From NCBI GenBank assembly GCA_910586835.1, contig CAJUJU010000012.1, positions 1 to 64,000 of the forward strand: a DNA stretch of 64,000 nucleotides, read 5' to 3'. The stretch's first letter is position 1, and every line of letters begins with the position of its first letter. Under the pieces are notes generated by a model. It searched no databases and was not told the DNA's origin. It saw only the letters and a program-made list of their open reading frames with translations. Made by a program: the position numbers and the translations under genes. Below, piece by piece: positions 8,533 to 17,853 of the stretch. This DNA comes from an uncultured Acetatifactor sp. (GTDB taxonomy: Bacteria; Bacillota; Clostridia; Lachnospirales; Lachnospiraceae).

Positions 8533-9810
8533 ATGGACTTGAGAAAGGATGCCTGGTTCATCATAAATACCGCGCTGGGGAAGGTGATGCCGGATCAGGC
8601 GGTGGAGCGGGCTCTGCGGGGGAAAAGCTTTGGCACGGGAAAGGTATACCTGACGGCAGTGGGGAAAGCGGCCTGGCAGATGGCAAGGACGGCGGCTGCC
8701 ATTTTGGGAGACAGGCTGGAGGCCGGGATATGTGTGACGAAATACGGGCATGTGAAGGGGGAAATCCCCGGGATTTTGTGTCTGGAGGCAGGTCATCCCA
8801 TACCGGATGAAAACTCTTTTGCCGGTACTCAGGCGGTTCTTGATATGGTTGGTTCTCTGACAAAGGAGGACACGGTTGTCTTTTTGCTGTCCGGCGGGGG
8901 ATCGGCTCTTTTTGAAAAACCGCTGCTTCCCGGGGAGGAGCTGGCGGACATCACCGCACAGCTTTTGGCCGGCGGGGCGGACATTGCGGAGATCAATACC
9001 ATACGCAAGCGTCTCTCTGCGGTGAAGGGAGGACGTTTTGCAAAAATCTGTGCTCCCGCCAGGGTGTACAGTATTGTGCTGAGCGATGTGCTGGGGGATC
9101 CGTTGGATCTGATTGCATCCGGCCCGGCATATCCGGACAGCAGCACCTGTGAGCAGGCGCTGGCGGTTGCGGAAAAATATGAGCTGAGGCTCAGCAGGCA
9201 GGCGACGGATTTGTTAAAGAGGAATACGCCAGAGAAGCTTTACAATGTGGATACCGTGGTTACAGGGAGCGTCAGAAATCTGTGTCTTGCAGCGGCGGAG
9301 GTGTGTGAAAAGCTGGGATATCGCCCGGTGATTCTGACGGATCAGCTGTGCTGTGAGGCCAGAGAGGCGGGAAGCTTTCTGGCTTCCATTGCCAAAACCC
9401 ATCAGGATACAAAAGAGAGCCTGGCGTTTCTGGCAGGAGGTGAGACTGTGGTACATCTCACCGGAAAGGGTCTGGGAGGCCGGAACCAGGAACTGGCGCT
9501 GGCGGCTGCGGCAGGCATCTCGGGGCTGAAGGACACTGCCGTGTTCAGCATCGGCAGCGACGGGACGGACGGCCCCACGGATGCCGCAGGGGGATTCTGT
9601 GACGGCGGCACGGAGGGGCGTCTGCGCTCCGGCGGGATTGAGATCGCCCGGGTACTGCGGGACAACAATGCCTATATGGCGCTGGAGGCAGCAGACGGGC
9701 TGATCAAGACGGGTCCCACCGGCACCAATGTCAACGATGTGGCTGTGCTGTTGATCAAAAGAGACAGTGAGCCGGAAAACGGAAAGGACTCCTATGAACC
9801 AATCTTCTGA
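8533..9810 (+). CDS. Glycerate 2-kinase (DUF4147/MOFRL family)
   Basis: A 425-residue cytoplasmic enzyme that phosphorylates glycerate to 2-phosphoglycerate using ATP. The N-terminal DUF4147 domain (about residues 5-230) has AVGKAAWQMA, the SGGGSAL loop and NTIRKRLSAVKGG. The C-terminal MOFRL domain (about 300-410) has GRNQELAL and GSDGTDGPTDAAGG. This is the type-2 kinase, not the GarK type. Its 3' end overlaps the next MATE gene by 17 bases. The preceding 155 bases contain only a short hairpin with no T run. Confidence 0.88.
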   Translation: MDLRKDAWFIINTALGKVMPDQAVERALRGKSFGTGKVYLTAVGKAAWQMARTAAAILGDRLEAGICVTKYGHVKGEIPGILCLEAGHPIPDENSFAGTQAVLDMVGSLTKEDTVVFLLSGGGSALFEKPLLPGEELADITAQLLAGGADIAEINTIRKRLSAVKGGRFAKICAPARVYSIVLSDVLGDPLDLIASGPAYPDSSTCEQALAVAEKYELRLSRQATDLLKRNTPEKLYNVDTVVTGSVRNLCLAAAEVCEKLGYRPVILTDQLCCEAREAGSFLASIAKTHQDTKESLAFLAGGETVVHLTGKGLGGRNQELALAAAAGISGLKDTAVFSIGSDGTDGPTDAAGGFCDGGTEGRLRSGGIEIARVLRDNNAYMALEAADGLIKTGPTGTNVNDVAVLLIKRDSEPENGKDSYEPIF

Positions 9811-11170
9811 GATGACAAAGAAAATATTGAAGCTGACGCTGCCCATTGTCATTCAAAACCTGCTCAGCGCTGCGGTGAGTTCCGCGGATGTAATCATGCT
9901 GAACTATGTGGGGCAGTCCTCCATCTCCGCCGTTTCCCTTGCGGCGCAGTATACCAATATCCTGTTTATGGTGTACTACGGTCTGGGGACGGGGGCTACC
10001 ATGCTCTGCGCCCAGTATTACGGAAAGAAGGATCTGCAGGCCATCCGGGTCATAGAGGGGATTGCCCTGCGCTTTTCCATGGGAATTTCCGCCCTGTTTT
10101 CGTTGCTGGTACTGATTTGCCCGGAAGCGCTCATGAAGCTGTTTACCAATGATGCGGAGCTGATCGCCCTGGGGACAGTGTATCTGCGGGCCATGAGTGT
10201 CACCTATCTGTGCTGGGGCGTGACGGAGGTCTATCTGTCGATTCTGCGGAGCATCGGCAGGGTGCAGGTCAGCATGATGCTGAATATACTGGCTTTTTCG
10301 CTGAATATACTGCTGAACGCGGTGTTTATCTTCGGGCTTTTCGGTGCGCCGAAGCTGGGTGTGCCGGGTGTGGCTATAGCCACGGCGGCTTCCCGGGTAG
10401 TGGAGTTGGCGGCCTGTATCATTGTGTCTCTGTGCAGTAAAGAGATCAGGCTGAATCCCATGTATATGTTTATCTCAAACAAGGTGCTTCTGGGAGATTT
10501 TATCCGGCTTTCTCTTCCTGCCCTGGCAAACGATGTTGTCTGGGGAACCGCGTTTTCCATGTATTCCGTGATCATGGGGCATCTGGGCAACGACGCGGTG
10601 GCGGCCAACTCTCTGGTGTCTGTGGTGAGGAATTTCGGAACCACCTTTTGCTTTGCCATAGCCAGCGGCAGCAGTATTCTGCTGGGGAATATCATTGGGG
10701 AAAACCGGATGGAGGACGCCAGAGTGTGTGCCGGAAAGGCCATGAAGCTGACGGTGCTGAGCGGTGCGCTGGGGGGCGTTATCATTCTGTGTGCCACGCC
10801 CTTTGTACTGCGGTTTGCCGACCTGACGGACACGGCCATGCACTATCTGAAATACATGCTGTTAATCAATTCCTATTATGTCATGGGAGCCGCGGTGAAC
10901 ACGACGCTGATTGCCGGAGTGTTCCGGGCAGGCGGGGACAGCCGGTTCGGATTTATCTGCGACACCATTGATATGTGGTGCTATGCGGTGCCTCTTGGCT
11001 TTTTGGCTGCCTTTGTATTCCGGCTTCCGGTGCTGTGGGTTTATTTCCTGCTGTGCACGGATGAGTTTGTGAAGTGGCCCTGGGTCATTCGGAGATACAA
11101 GAGTGAGAAGTGGCTGAACAACATTACGAGAGAGAATGTGACGGATGCTTCACAGGCGCAGGACACTTAG
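9794..11170 (+). CDS. MATE family efflux transporter
   Basis: A 458-residue MATE protein with about 12 hydrophobic segments, beginning MNQSSEMTKKILKLTLPIV. The ATG at 9794, seven bases after GGAAAGGA, is preferred over an in-frame upstream codon buried further inside the kinase gene. The 17-base overlap with the glycerate kinase gene implies translational coupling, but no functional link between a kinase of central carbon metabolism and this exporter is known to me. Confidence 0.88.
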   Translation: MNQSSEMTKKILKLTLPIVIQNLLSAAVSSADVIMLNYVGQSSISAVSLAAQYTNILFMVYYGLGTGATMLCAQYYGKKDLQAIRVIEGIALRFSMGISALFSLLVLICPEALMKLFTNDAELIALGTVYLRAMSVTYLCWGVTEVYLSILRSIGRVQVSMMLNILAFSLNILLNAVFIFGLFGAPKLGVPGVAIATAASRVVELAACIIVSLCSKEIRLNPMYMFISNKVLLGDFIRLSLPALANDVVWGTAFSMYSVIMGHLGNDAVAANSLVSVVRNFGTTFCFAIASGSSILLGNIIGENRMEDARVCAGKAMKLTVLSGALGGVIILCATPFVLRFADLTDTAMHYLKYMLLINSYYVMGAAVNTTLIAGVFRAGGDSRFGFICDTIDMWCYAVPLGFLAAFVFRLPVLWVYFLLCTDEFVKWPWVIRRYKSEKWLNNITRENVTDASQAQDT

Positions 11171-11228
11171 GTCTGTGATATGGCGCTGAAGAGAAAGGAT
11201 GCTTTTGGGCTGTGAGGAGGTATATGGG

Positions 11229-12557
11229 TTGAAAAAAATGACGGAGGGCGGCATCACCGGTCATTTGATCGGTTATGCCCTGCCCATGATTTTCGGAAAT
11301 ATTTTTCAGCTTACCTATAACGCCGTGGATTCCATCATTATCGGGAAGGCTGCAGGTGAGGCGGCGGTGGCTGCAGTGGCGGCGGCAAATCCTGTCATGA
11401 CAATCCTGATTCTGGGCGTGTCCGGGCTGTGTATCGGGGCCTCGGTGCTGATGAGCGAATTTTACGGTTCGGGGGACGGGGAGTGTCTGAAAAAGGAAAT
11501 TGCCACCACCCTTGTGGCGGGAGGCGTTTTCTCGGCTGTGGTGCTGGTGCTGGGATTTCTTTTATCGGAGGCGCTTCTCCTCTGGATGAATGTTCCGGTG
11601 GATGCGCTGGATATGGCAATGCTGTATCTCAGAATTATCTTTGTGGGATTTCCGTTTACGTTTCTGTACAATGCGTTGTCCTCGGCGCTGCGGAGCGTGG
11701 GGGATGCGGGGACGCCGGTGAAATTCCTGATGCTGGCCTCGGTGTGCAACGGGCTTCTGGATGTGGTGTTTATCTGTCTGCTTGAGCTGGGGGTGGCCGG
11801 GGCGGCCCTTGCCACCGTGATTGCGGAGGGGCTTTCGGCGGTGCTTTGTCTGGTATATGTTTATCGACATATTCCCATGCTGCGGATCCTGCCGGGGGAG
11901 TTGAAAGCGGACAGGGAGCTTCTGAAGCGAACCCTCAGGCATGGCTGTGTCACGGCGCTGCAGCAGTCCTGTCAGCCGGTGGGGAAGGCCCTGATCCAGG
12001 GCTGTATCAATCAGCAGGGAACAAGCGTGATCGCCGCCTTCAATGCGGTAAACAGGGTGGACGACTTTGCGTTTATTCCGGAGCAGAGTATTTCCCACGG
12101 GATGATGACCTGTGTGGCCCAGAACAGAGGGGCAGGCAATTCCCGGAGGGTTCAGGAGACGCTGAAGAAGGGGCTTATGCTGGAGGTGCTGTATTGGGTG
12201 TGCATATGCGCCGTCACGTTGCTGCTGAGGACACCCGTAATGAAGCTCTTTGCACCGCCGGGCAGCACGGAGATGATCAGAGCCGGGGTGGAATATCTGA
12301 CGATCATGGCGTTTTTGTATGTGATGCCGGCGTTTACAAACGGAATGCAGGGTTTTTTCCGGGGGATGGGAAATATGAAGGCCACGCTTGCGGGAACGGC
12401 CATACAGATCTTCGTGAGGGCTGCTTTTGTGTATATTCTGGTGCCGCGGATGGGGATGACGGGCGCAGCCTATGCGTGTATGGCTGGCTGGACGCTTATG
12501 CTTCTGTATGAGGTGCCTTATTATTTTTACTGTAAGAAGTATAAATGGGTCAATTGA
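11229..12557 (+). CDS. MATE family efflux transporter
   Basis: A 442-residue MATE protein, the third in a row on this strand. The TTG at 11229 is chosen because GAGGAGG ends 8 bases before it. An ATG at 11199 would add ten residues but has no spaced ribosome binding site, and an ATG at 11238 is too distant. The N-terminus LKKMTEGGITGHLIGYALP fits the family. Drug or metabolite export is the expected role. Confidence 0.87.
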   Translation: MKKMTEGGITGHLIGYALPMIFGNIFQLTYNAVDSIIIGKAAGEAAVAAVAAANPVMTILILGVSGLCIGASVLMSEFYGSGDGECLKKEIATTLVAGGVFSAVVLVLGFLLSEALLLWMNVPVDALDMAMLYLRIIFVGFPFTFLYNALSSALRSVGDAGTPVKFLMLASVCNGLLDVVFICLLELGVAGAALATVIAEGLSAVLCLVYVYRHIPMLRILPGELKADRELLKRTLRHGCVTALQQSCQPVGKALIQGCINQQGTSVIAAFNAVNRVDDFAFIPEQSISHGMMTCVAQNRGAGNSRRVQETLKKGLMLEVLYWVCICAVTLLLRTPVMKLFAPPGSTEMIRAGVEYLTIMAFLYVMPAFTNGMQGFFRGMGNMKATLAGTAIQIFVRAAFVYILVPRMGMTGAAYACMAGWTLMLLYEVPYYFYCKKYKWVN

Positions 12558-12646
12558 CTTGTCTTGTATGGGTAATCCATGCAGGATATGGGATTGTGAG
12601 ATTCCGCAAAAGGGAATCAGGAACAGGGAAAGGTATGGTGGACGGT

Positions 12647-13717
12647 ATGAAATTTCAGGCGACAGAGGATAAAGTGAAGTTGAGCGGCAGGACGCTGTTG
12701 GTGGAGGGGACACGATATCTGGGATTTTCCGGCAGTAGCATCGAGTTTACCTTTGTGGGAAAGAAAGCGGCGGCCTGCATCTGCAGTGATGCACAGAATT
12801 GGGGGGAGGAGCTGCGGGGGCGGATTGCGGTGTATGTGAACGACGGGCAGGAACCGGTGAGAAGGATCTGTCTGGAAGAGAAGGAAGGACTTTATACACT
12901 TTATGAGGGGGAGGAAGAGAGGGAGGTTACCGTCAGGATCATGAAATATTCCGAGGCGGCGTTCGGAAAGTGCGGCATCCGTTACATTGAGATCGACGGG
13001 AACAGGCTTTGCACACCGCCCAGTGGGAAAAAGAGAAAGTTGGAGATTATCGGGGATTCCATTACCTGCGGGTACGGTGTGGAAGCGGAAAATGAACTGC
13101 AGCCTTTTCACACTGCCACGGAAAATCCGGAGAAATCCTATTCGCTTCTCACGGCAAGGGCTTTGGACGCGGAGGTGAATCTGGTGTCCTGGAGCGGAAA
13201 CGGGATTATTTCCGGCTATGTGGACGAGACGGCCACGGCACCTTCCGACAGGTGGCTGATGCCGGAGGTGTATCAATATACGGATATTTCCTGTTCCGAA
13301 ATGCTTTTTGGGAATGAGGAGAGCAGATGGGAGAGGTGGGATTTTTCCCGCTTTGTGCCGGATATCATTCTGATCAACCTGGGCACCAACGACTGCAGCT
13401 GGTGTAAGGACATTCAGGAGAGGAAGGATGTCTATCGGGACAGGTATGGGGAGTTCCTGCAGTATATCAGAAAAAACAATCCGGGGGCAGAGATTCTCTG
13501 TATGCTGGGCACAATGGATCAGCGTCTTCTGAAGGAGGCGGAGGAGGCGGTACGGATTTTTGTGCAGAACCAGGGGGACGGGAAGACTCACTTTCTGGCA
13601 CTGCCGGCGCAGGATCCCGGGGACGGCTATGGCGCGGACTGGCACCCCTCTTTGCTGACGCAGAGAAAGACGGCGGAGATCGTTGCGGAGGAAGTAAAGC
13701 GGATTATGGGCTGGTAG
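12647..13717 (+). CDS. SGNH esterase, CE2-like carbohydrate esterase
   Basis: A 356-residue protein without a signal peptide. The N-terminal beta-rich domain (about residues 1-120) resembles the jelly-roll of CE2 acetyl esterases. The C-terminal SGNH hydrolase domain has GDSITCGYG (nucleophile Ser, about residue 137), LGTND, and DWHPS with the catalytic His near the end. CE2 enzymes remove acetyl groups from plant polysaccharides. The absence of a signal peptide suggests it acts on imported oligosaccharides. The start is uncertain: ATG at 12635 or 12647 are both possible; a longer frame to 12545 overlaps the MATE gene. Confidence 0.8.
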   Translation: MKFQATEDKVKLSGRTLLVEGTRYLGFSGSSIEFTFVGKKAAACICSDAQNWGEELRGRIAVYVNDGQEPVRRICLEEKEGLYTLYEGEEEREVTVRIMKYSEAAFGKCGIRYIEIDGNRLCTPPSGKKRKLEIIGDSITCGYGVEAENELQPFHTATENPEKSYSLLTARALDAEVNLVSWSGNGIISGYVDETATAPSDRWLMPEVYQYTDISCSEMLFGNEESRWERWDFSRFVPDIILINLGTNDCSWCKDIQERKDVYRDRYGEFLQYIRKNNPGAEILCMLGTMDQRLLKEAEEAVRIFVQNQGDGKTHFLALPAQDPGDGYGADWHPSLLTQRKTAEIVAEEVKRIMGW

Positions 13718-13786
13718 GTGCGGAAAGAAATCATTGGTCTGTGCTTTGAAATACAGGTCTGCCGGGACGGGCAGAGGGGAGTTGAC

Positions 13787-14416
13787 ATGAACATATACTT
13801 GATGAGACATGGAGAGACGGATTGGAACAGGGCAAGACGTCTTCAGGGGCAGAGTGATATCCCGCTGAACGAGTACGGAATAAAGCTGGCGGAAAAGACG
13901 GCGGAGGGGCTGGAAGAGGTAGAATTCGACGCGGCCTTCAGTTCTCCGCTCTGCCGTGCCCGGAGGACGGCTGAGATTGTGATCGGAACCAGGAATATTG
14001 CGGTGGAGACGGATGACCGCCTGAAGGAGATTAATTTCGGCGCGGGGGAGGGTACTTATTTCGACCCGGCCAAGCAGGACCCGGCACATCCCATGCACAA
14101 CTTTTTCTGCAGGCCGGAATGTTTTGTGCCCATGGAAGGCGGGGAATCCTTTGACCAGGTCAGAAAACGGGTGGGCGAGTTTCTGCGGGAGAGAATTTTT
14201 CCGCTGGAAGGAGATTACAGCAATATCCTGATTGCGGCTCACGGGGCATTGATCAGAAGTGTTGTCAACGGGCTGGCGGGAATTCCCGACCGGGAGTTCT
14301 GGCAGCTTGGGCTGCCGAACTGTGCGGTTTCGATTCTCTCTCTGAAGGGCGGGGAACTGACGATTCTGGAAAAGAGCAGGATCTATTATGATGCGCCCGT
14401 GAACGCAAGGCCCTGA
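13787..14416 (+). CDS. Histidine phosphatase family protein
   Basis: A 209-residue cytoplasmic phosphatase of the phosphoglycerate-mutase-like superfamily. The catalytic motif LMRHGETDWN is at residues 5-14, the Glu-containing EINFG segment is in the middle, and the second His is in AAHGALIRS (about residue 150). It hydrolyses a phosphomonoester of unknown identity. The ATG at 13787 follows GAGGGGAG. A longer frame to 13718 has no ribosome binding site. Confidence 0.87.
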   Translation: MNIYLMRHGETDWNRARRLQGQSDIPLNEYGIKLAEKTAEGLEEVEFDAAFSSPLCRARRTAEIVIGTRNIAVETDDRLKEINFGAGEGTYFDPAKQDPAHPMHNFFCRPECFVPMEGGESFDQVRKRVGEFLRERIFPLEGDYSNILIAAHGALIRSVVNGLAGIPDREFWQLGLPNCAVSILSLKGGELTILEKSRIYYDAPVNARP

Positions 14417-14556
14417 CCGGACTGGTTTGTCGTGGGTGATCTGCTGTAAGGATGCAATGGGGCTTTGTGACGGTTTCTGACAGGTCATGGTGCCGTATGG
14501 ATTTTTTTCGGACAAATCGGTGCAAGCGCGAACAGGATTTTTTTCATGTCATCCGC

Positions 14557-14562
14557 TATAAT
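14557..14562 (+). promoter_or_regulatory. -10 element before the AraC-type regulator
   Basis: TATAAT lies about 27 bases before the GTG start and just ahead of the AGGAGG site. The -35 region is poor, so the promoter may need an activator; the regulator could control itself. Confidence 0.35.
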
Positions 14563-14588
14563 GGATACTGTAAGGAGGACAGAACAAG

Positions 14589-15476
14589 GTGTCGGTACAG
14601 CTTATACAGCAGGCCATATGTTATATGGAAGAACATATTTGTGAACCCATTAATTATGTTGAGGTGGCAGGGCAGGTGCACATGTCAGGCTATCATTTTC
14701 ATCGGACGTTCAGTTTTATCACAGGAATGACGGCCAATGAATACATCAGGAAACGGCGTCTTACATTGGCTGCCATAGAACTGCAGACAACGGACAGTTC
14801 GGTGACTGATGTGGCGTATAAGTATGGCTATGAGTCGCCGGAGAGCTTTTCCAAGGCTTTTTCCCGGTTCCATGGCTCGACTCCGAAGCAGGCAAAACGG
14901 AAGGGCGCAAAGCTTCACTTGTTTAATCCGCTTGCAATCAAAATAACGGTGGAGGGCGGCAGTATTATGGATTACAGAATCGAACACAAAGAGGGTCAGA
15001 AATTTATCGCGATGGTGAGAGCTTTTTCCAATGAGATCATCAACGACGACAACGACCACAGTATCCCTGACTTCTGGGGGGAATGCTACGCAAAAAATCT
15101 GATCGAACCAATGAAATTGCTTCGTGCGGAAGGAAAAAGAGATTTGTACGGCCTGTGTAGTCCTGCTACGGCCAGTGAAACGCACTTCAACTATGGAATC
15201 GGCGTTGCGGTTGACCGGGATACGGATATGGAAAAGCTGGAGGAGCTGGCTGAAAACGGTTATTCCGTCTGGGAGACAGAACCCGCTGACTACGCGGTAT
15301 TCAAGTGTTTCGGAGACGACGGCGATTGTCTGAGCCGGACTTGGGATCAGTTTTTCAAGGAATTTGTTCCCCAGACAGGCTATACGCAGACAGATGATAC
15401 CGACTATGAAGTATACTTTGAAAGAGGAGAAAAGGGTCTCTTCTGCGAGCTGTGGGTTCCTGTGAAGAAAAGCTGA
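14589..15476 (+). CDS. AraC family regulator with GyrI-like effector domain
   Basis: A 295-residue transcription factor. Two helix-turn-helix units occupy about residues 5-105, with the AraC signature in SVTDVAYKYGYESPESFSKAF. The C-terminal part (about 125-295) matches the GyrI-like/SoxS-Rob type small-molecule binding domain, starting MDYRIEHKEGQKFIAM. Such proteins activate efflux genes when they bind lipophilic or cationic compounds. The GTG start lies 10 bases after AGGAGG. With so many MATE genes around, a role in drug response is plausible but inferred. Confidence 0.88.
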   Translation: MSVQLIQQAICYMEEHICEPINYVEVAGQVHMSGYHFHRTFSFITGMTANEYIRKRRLTLAAIELQTTDSSVTDVAYKYGYESPESFSKAFSRFHGSTPKQAKRKGAKLHLFNPLAIKITVEGGSIMDYRIEHKEGQKFIAMVRAFSNEIINDDNDHSIPDFWGECYAKNLIEPMKLLRAEGKRDLYGLCSPATASETHFNYGIGVAVDRDTDMEKLEELAENGYSVWETEPADYAVFKCFGDDGDCLSRTWDQFFKEFVPQTGYTQTDDTDYEVYFERGEKGLFCELWVPVKKS

Positions 15477-15483
15477 AAGTTGA

Positions 15484-15516
15484 GAAAAAAGGGGCGAAGG
15501 ATCCGCCCCTTTTTTG
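15484..15516. terminator. Bidirectional terminator
   Basis: AAAAAAGGGGCG, a short loop, and CGCCCCTTTTTT form a perfect stem flanked by A and T runs on the two sides. It lies between the converging AraC-type gene and the metG-like gene and can serve both. Confidence 0.85.
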
Positions 15517-15518
15517 CG

Positions 15519-17546
15519 TTATGCCTTTGGCAGCTGACAGTCATGTTTCTTAAAGAAGTCTACCCGTGGCTCCAAAAACTTCAGTTTATGGCTGTTTGTA
15601 TTGGCAATATAAAAGGAAACAGGCTCCAGAATATGATTCCAGTCCCATAATTCTTCCCCAAGATTCAGATATTCCCGGAACATTTCACAGCCCGTTGGCA
15701 CAATCGGATGAAGCAGAACCGCTGTTATTTTGCAGGCGTAAAAACAATCCGTCACAAGCTGTTTTCTGAGCGCAGTGTCGCCTGCGGCATCGGCAATTTT
15801 TATATTGTTTACCCAGTGCTTGTTGACAGACCGGATAAGGTCGTCCAGAACATAGGAAATGCGATGAAATTCGTGGTTATACATATGGCGCTCATAGTCG
15901 AGAACCGCTTTTTCGGCCATAAGCTTTATCTGCTCAATTGCTTCGCCCTCAGGAACTTTTCCCTCAAAGTTATTCTGGATTGCGTAAAAGCAGCTGCGGA
16001 TCAGACGGTTGAATACATTGGTGATTAAATTGCCGTCCTTGAGAACCATGTCCGGGCCGGTGCGGTCTTCCTCCTTCTGAAAGACCTGGGGTTTAAAACC
16101 CACACTTTTTGAGGACAGGCCCAGACTCATGAAATGCATGCGCAGCTGATCCCGGGTGTAATAGTCAAGTAATTCGTCCGCCAGGGGCGGTTTTAATTCG
16201 GAGCTGCTGCTGGCCTTTGTATCCATATACAGTAAATGGCGGTTGGCAATGATATGAGATAAATGCAGGCTCCCTGTCTTTAGCACTTTCCCTTTGGCAA
16301 CTTGCAGTCCGGCAAACAGTCCTGTCTGGGCAATGGCATAGAAATAGATATTATCCTCCCCGATGAACTGGTAGACCATGGATTCCTCATCATACCACCA
16401 TTTGGATAATTCCGCTTCCCTTCCCTGTTCCTTCAGATAGGTCAGGGTGAAGGAAATCGGGGCCCACAGGGATTCCGGCCATACCCAGAAGGTGAGATCT
16501 TTCATGTCCTCACACTCCGGAACAGGCACGCCCCATGTTATGTTGCCGGATAATCGGAAGGGAACCAGCGTCTTACCGGAGGTATAGTGGATGTTTTCCT
16601 CCTCCAGTATCTTTCTGGCCCTGTCCCGGTGATCCAGATTTTCAAACTCAAATACAACGGAAGGTTTCGCGGGATCGTTCTGTAATTTGTGGGGTGGCAG
16701 CTTCTCCGACAATTCTGTGATGTCGGATATATATTTCTTCGGTACATGGAGCAAAGGCTTTTTCAGGAACTCTTCTACGGTTTCCAGCTGATATTTGCGG
16801 GTGTTGGTATTTTTTCGGAGGAAATCATGGTATTCCCTGATCATCGGCATACAGTATTCCAGGTCAAAATACCAGTTTTCCACCTCTTTGAGAATCGGCC
16901 GCTTGTTTGACAGGCAGCTGACCGGGTCTATCAGCTCGGACGGCAGAAACTGATGGCCGCAGGAGCATTCATCCGCATAGGCTTTTTCGGAGGCACATCC
17001 GGGTATGGGACATCTTCCGGTTACCTGTCTTCCGTTCAGAAATACCTTTTTTTCCTCATCATAAAACTGTGGGATAGACATTTTTTTCAGATAGTTGTTT
17101 TTATATAATGTGTGAAATACTTCTGCGGATACCTGTTTATGGACGGCTCCGGCTTCGCCAAGAGCGGATGCGCCGAAAAAATCCAGGCCGATGCCGTAGC
17201 GCTCCAGCGTTTCCTTCTGATTCATGTGGTTTTTGTACACATAATCCTCCAGAGAACCTTCGTATCCGGATTCCTGTAATCTGCGCCAGCTTTCCAGAAT
17301 AGGAGAACCGTAACAATCCGTACCGGAAAGGAAGATCACATTATCCTTTCCGATTCTGTCCCTCAGAAATCTCGCAAAGATGTCGGCGTGCAGGAACATT
17401 CCTCCCACATGCCCGAAGTGCAGATTTTTATTTCCGTAAGGCATTCCGGCCGTAATAATCGCCCGTCTGGGAAATGTGGGGCGTTCGCCTGGTGCTAAAC
17501 GTTTACTGATCATATTGTTTTTTACCTTTCTGTTCATGATTTTCAT
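15519..17546 (-). CDS. Methionyl-tRNA-synthetase-like class I tRNA ligase
   Basis: A 675-residue class I synthetase-fold protein most similar in layout to MetRS: ITAGMPYGNKNLHFGH with HFGH as the HIGH motif (about residue 45), a four-Cys zinc knuckle (CPIPGC...CSCG, about residues 165-183), and the FWVWPESLWAPISF region. The second ATP motif, normally KMSKS, reads KASSS, so the second Lys is lost. The usual C-terminal tRNA-binding EMAP domain is not evident. It may still be a synthetase or a paralogue with another task. ATG 17546 follows AAAGGAGG by 12 bases; ATG 17513 is an alternative. Expression appears to be controlled by the leader at 17661-17882. Confidence 0.8.
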   Translation of the reverse strand: MKIMNRKVKNNMISKRLAPGERPTFPRRAIITAGMPYGNKNLHFGHVGGMFLHADIFARFLRDRIGKDNVIFLSGTDCYGSPILESWRRLQESGYEGSLEDYVYKNHMNQKETLERYGIGLDFFGASALGEAGAVHKQVSAEVFHTLYKNNYLKKMSIPQFYDEEKKVFLNGRQVTGRCPIPGCASEKAYADECSCGHQFLPSELIDPVSCLSNKRPILKEVENWYFDLEYCMPMIREYHDFLRKNTNTRKYQLETVEEFLKKPLLHVPKKYISDITELSEKLPPHKLQNDPAKPSVVFEFENLDHRDRARKILEEENIHYTSGKTLVPFRLSGNITWGVPVPECEDMKDLTFWVWPESLWAPISFTLTYLKEQGREAELSKWWYDEESMVYQFIGEDNIYFYAIAQTGLFAGLQVAKGKVLKTGSLHLSHIIANRHLLYMDTKASSSSELKPPLADELLDYYTRDQLRMHFMSLGLSSKSVGFKPQVFQKEEDRTGPDMVLKDGNLITNVFNRLIRSCFYAIQNNFEGKVPEGEAIEQIKLMAEKAVLDYERHMYNHEFHRISYVLDDLIRSVNKHWVNNIKIADAAGDTALRKQLVTDCFYACKITAVLLHPIVPTGCEMFREYLNLGEELWDWNHILEPVSFYIANTNSHKLKFLEPRVDFFKKHDCQLPKA

Positions 17547-17660
17547 TGACGACTGCTTCCTCCTTTGACGGGGGAGCTCTGACTGTCCCGACACAGGATC
17601 CCTCCCTTCCCGACTCTTCCGGTGTTGTGTGCCGTCCGGAACGGACGGAGAGTTTCCGGA

Positions 17661-17701
17661 AAATAAAAAACGGCCAAAGCTCACATTGAGCTTTTGACCG
17701 T
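17661..17701 (-). terminator. Attenuator terminator in the metG-like leader
   Basis: On the minus strand the stem ACGGTCAAAAGCTCA (17701-17687) pairs with TGAGCTTTGGCCGT (17683-17670), with one bulge and one wobble. TTTTTTATTTT follows. It lies between the leader peptide and the synthetase-like gene, so it must be read through for expression. Confidence 0.85.
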
Positions 17702-17761
17702 CTGGTTCAAACGAACAAGAACAGGATAACTGTCAGGAACACAGCACAAAAAGCTCAATGT
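17683..17761 (-). promoter_or_regulatory. Predicted antiterminator helix
   Basis: ACATTGAGCTTTT inside the leader peptide gene (17761-17749) is perfectly complementary over 13 bases to AAAAGCTCAATGT (17695-17683), which is the 5' arm and loop of the terminator. The two helices are mutually exclusive, the standard design of transcription attenuation. This is direct base-pairing evidence; function is inferred. Confidence 0.75.
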
Positions 17762-17825
17762 CAGATTTGACAAAAAGCTGCTGTTGCTGGTTTCCGTTGT
17801 TGCTGCAGGCTGATAAGCAAGGCAT
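17733..17825 (-). CDS. Leader peptide of the metG-like gene
   Basis: A 30-codon reading frame with AAGGAGAGG 8 bases before its ATG, located between the promoter and the terminator. Codons 9-16 read NNGNQQQQ, so seven of eight are Asn or Gln. The antiterminator segment is codons 22-27. A ribosome paused in the Gln run would leave that segment free, favouring read-through; a ribosome that reaches the stop would mask it and favour termination. The only Met is the initiator, so poor initiation would also favour read-through. The peptide has three Cys and no homologue I recognise. Confidence 0.7.
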   Translation of the reverse strand: MPCLSACSNNGNQQQQLFVKSDIELFVLCS

Positions 17826-17853
17826 AAGCTGATCCTCTCCTTATTTTTGGGTC

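Noticed and set aside
12617..14515. A 632-codon minus-strand frame opposite the esterase and phosphatase genes
   Set aside because: Antisense shadow: no recognisable motifs, and both plus-strand genes keep complete catalytic residues.
17547..17684. An N-terminal extension of the metG-like protein starting at GTG 17684
   Set aside because: The start lies inside the terminator hairpin, has no ribosome binding site, and the sequence before 17546 is Ser/Arg/Pro-rich and unlike MetRS.
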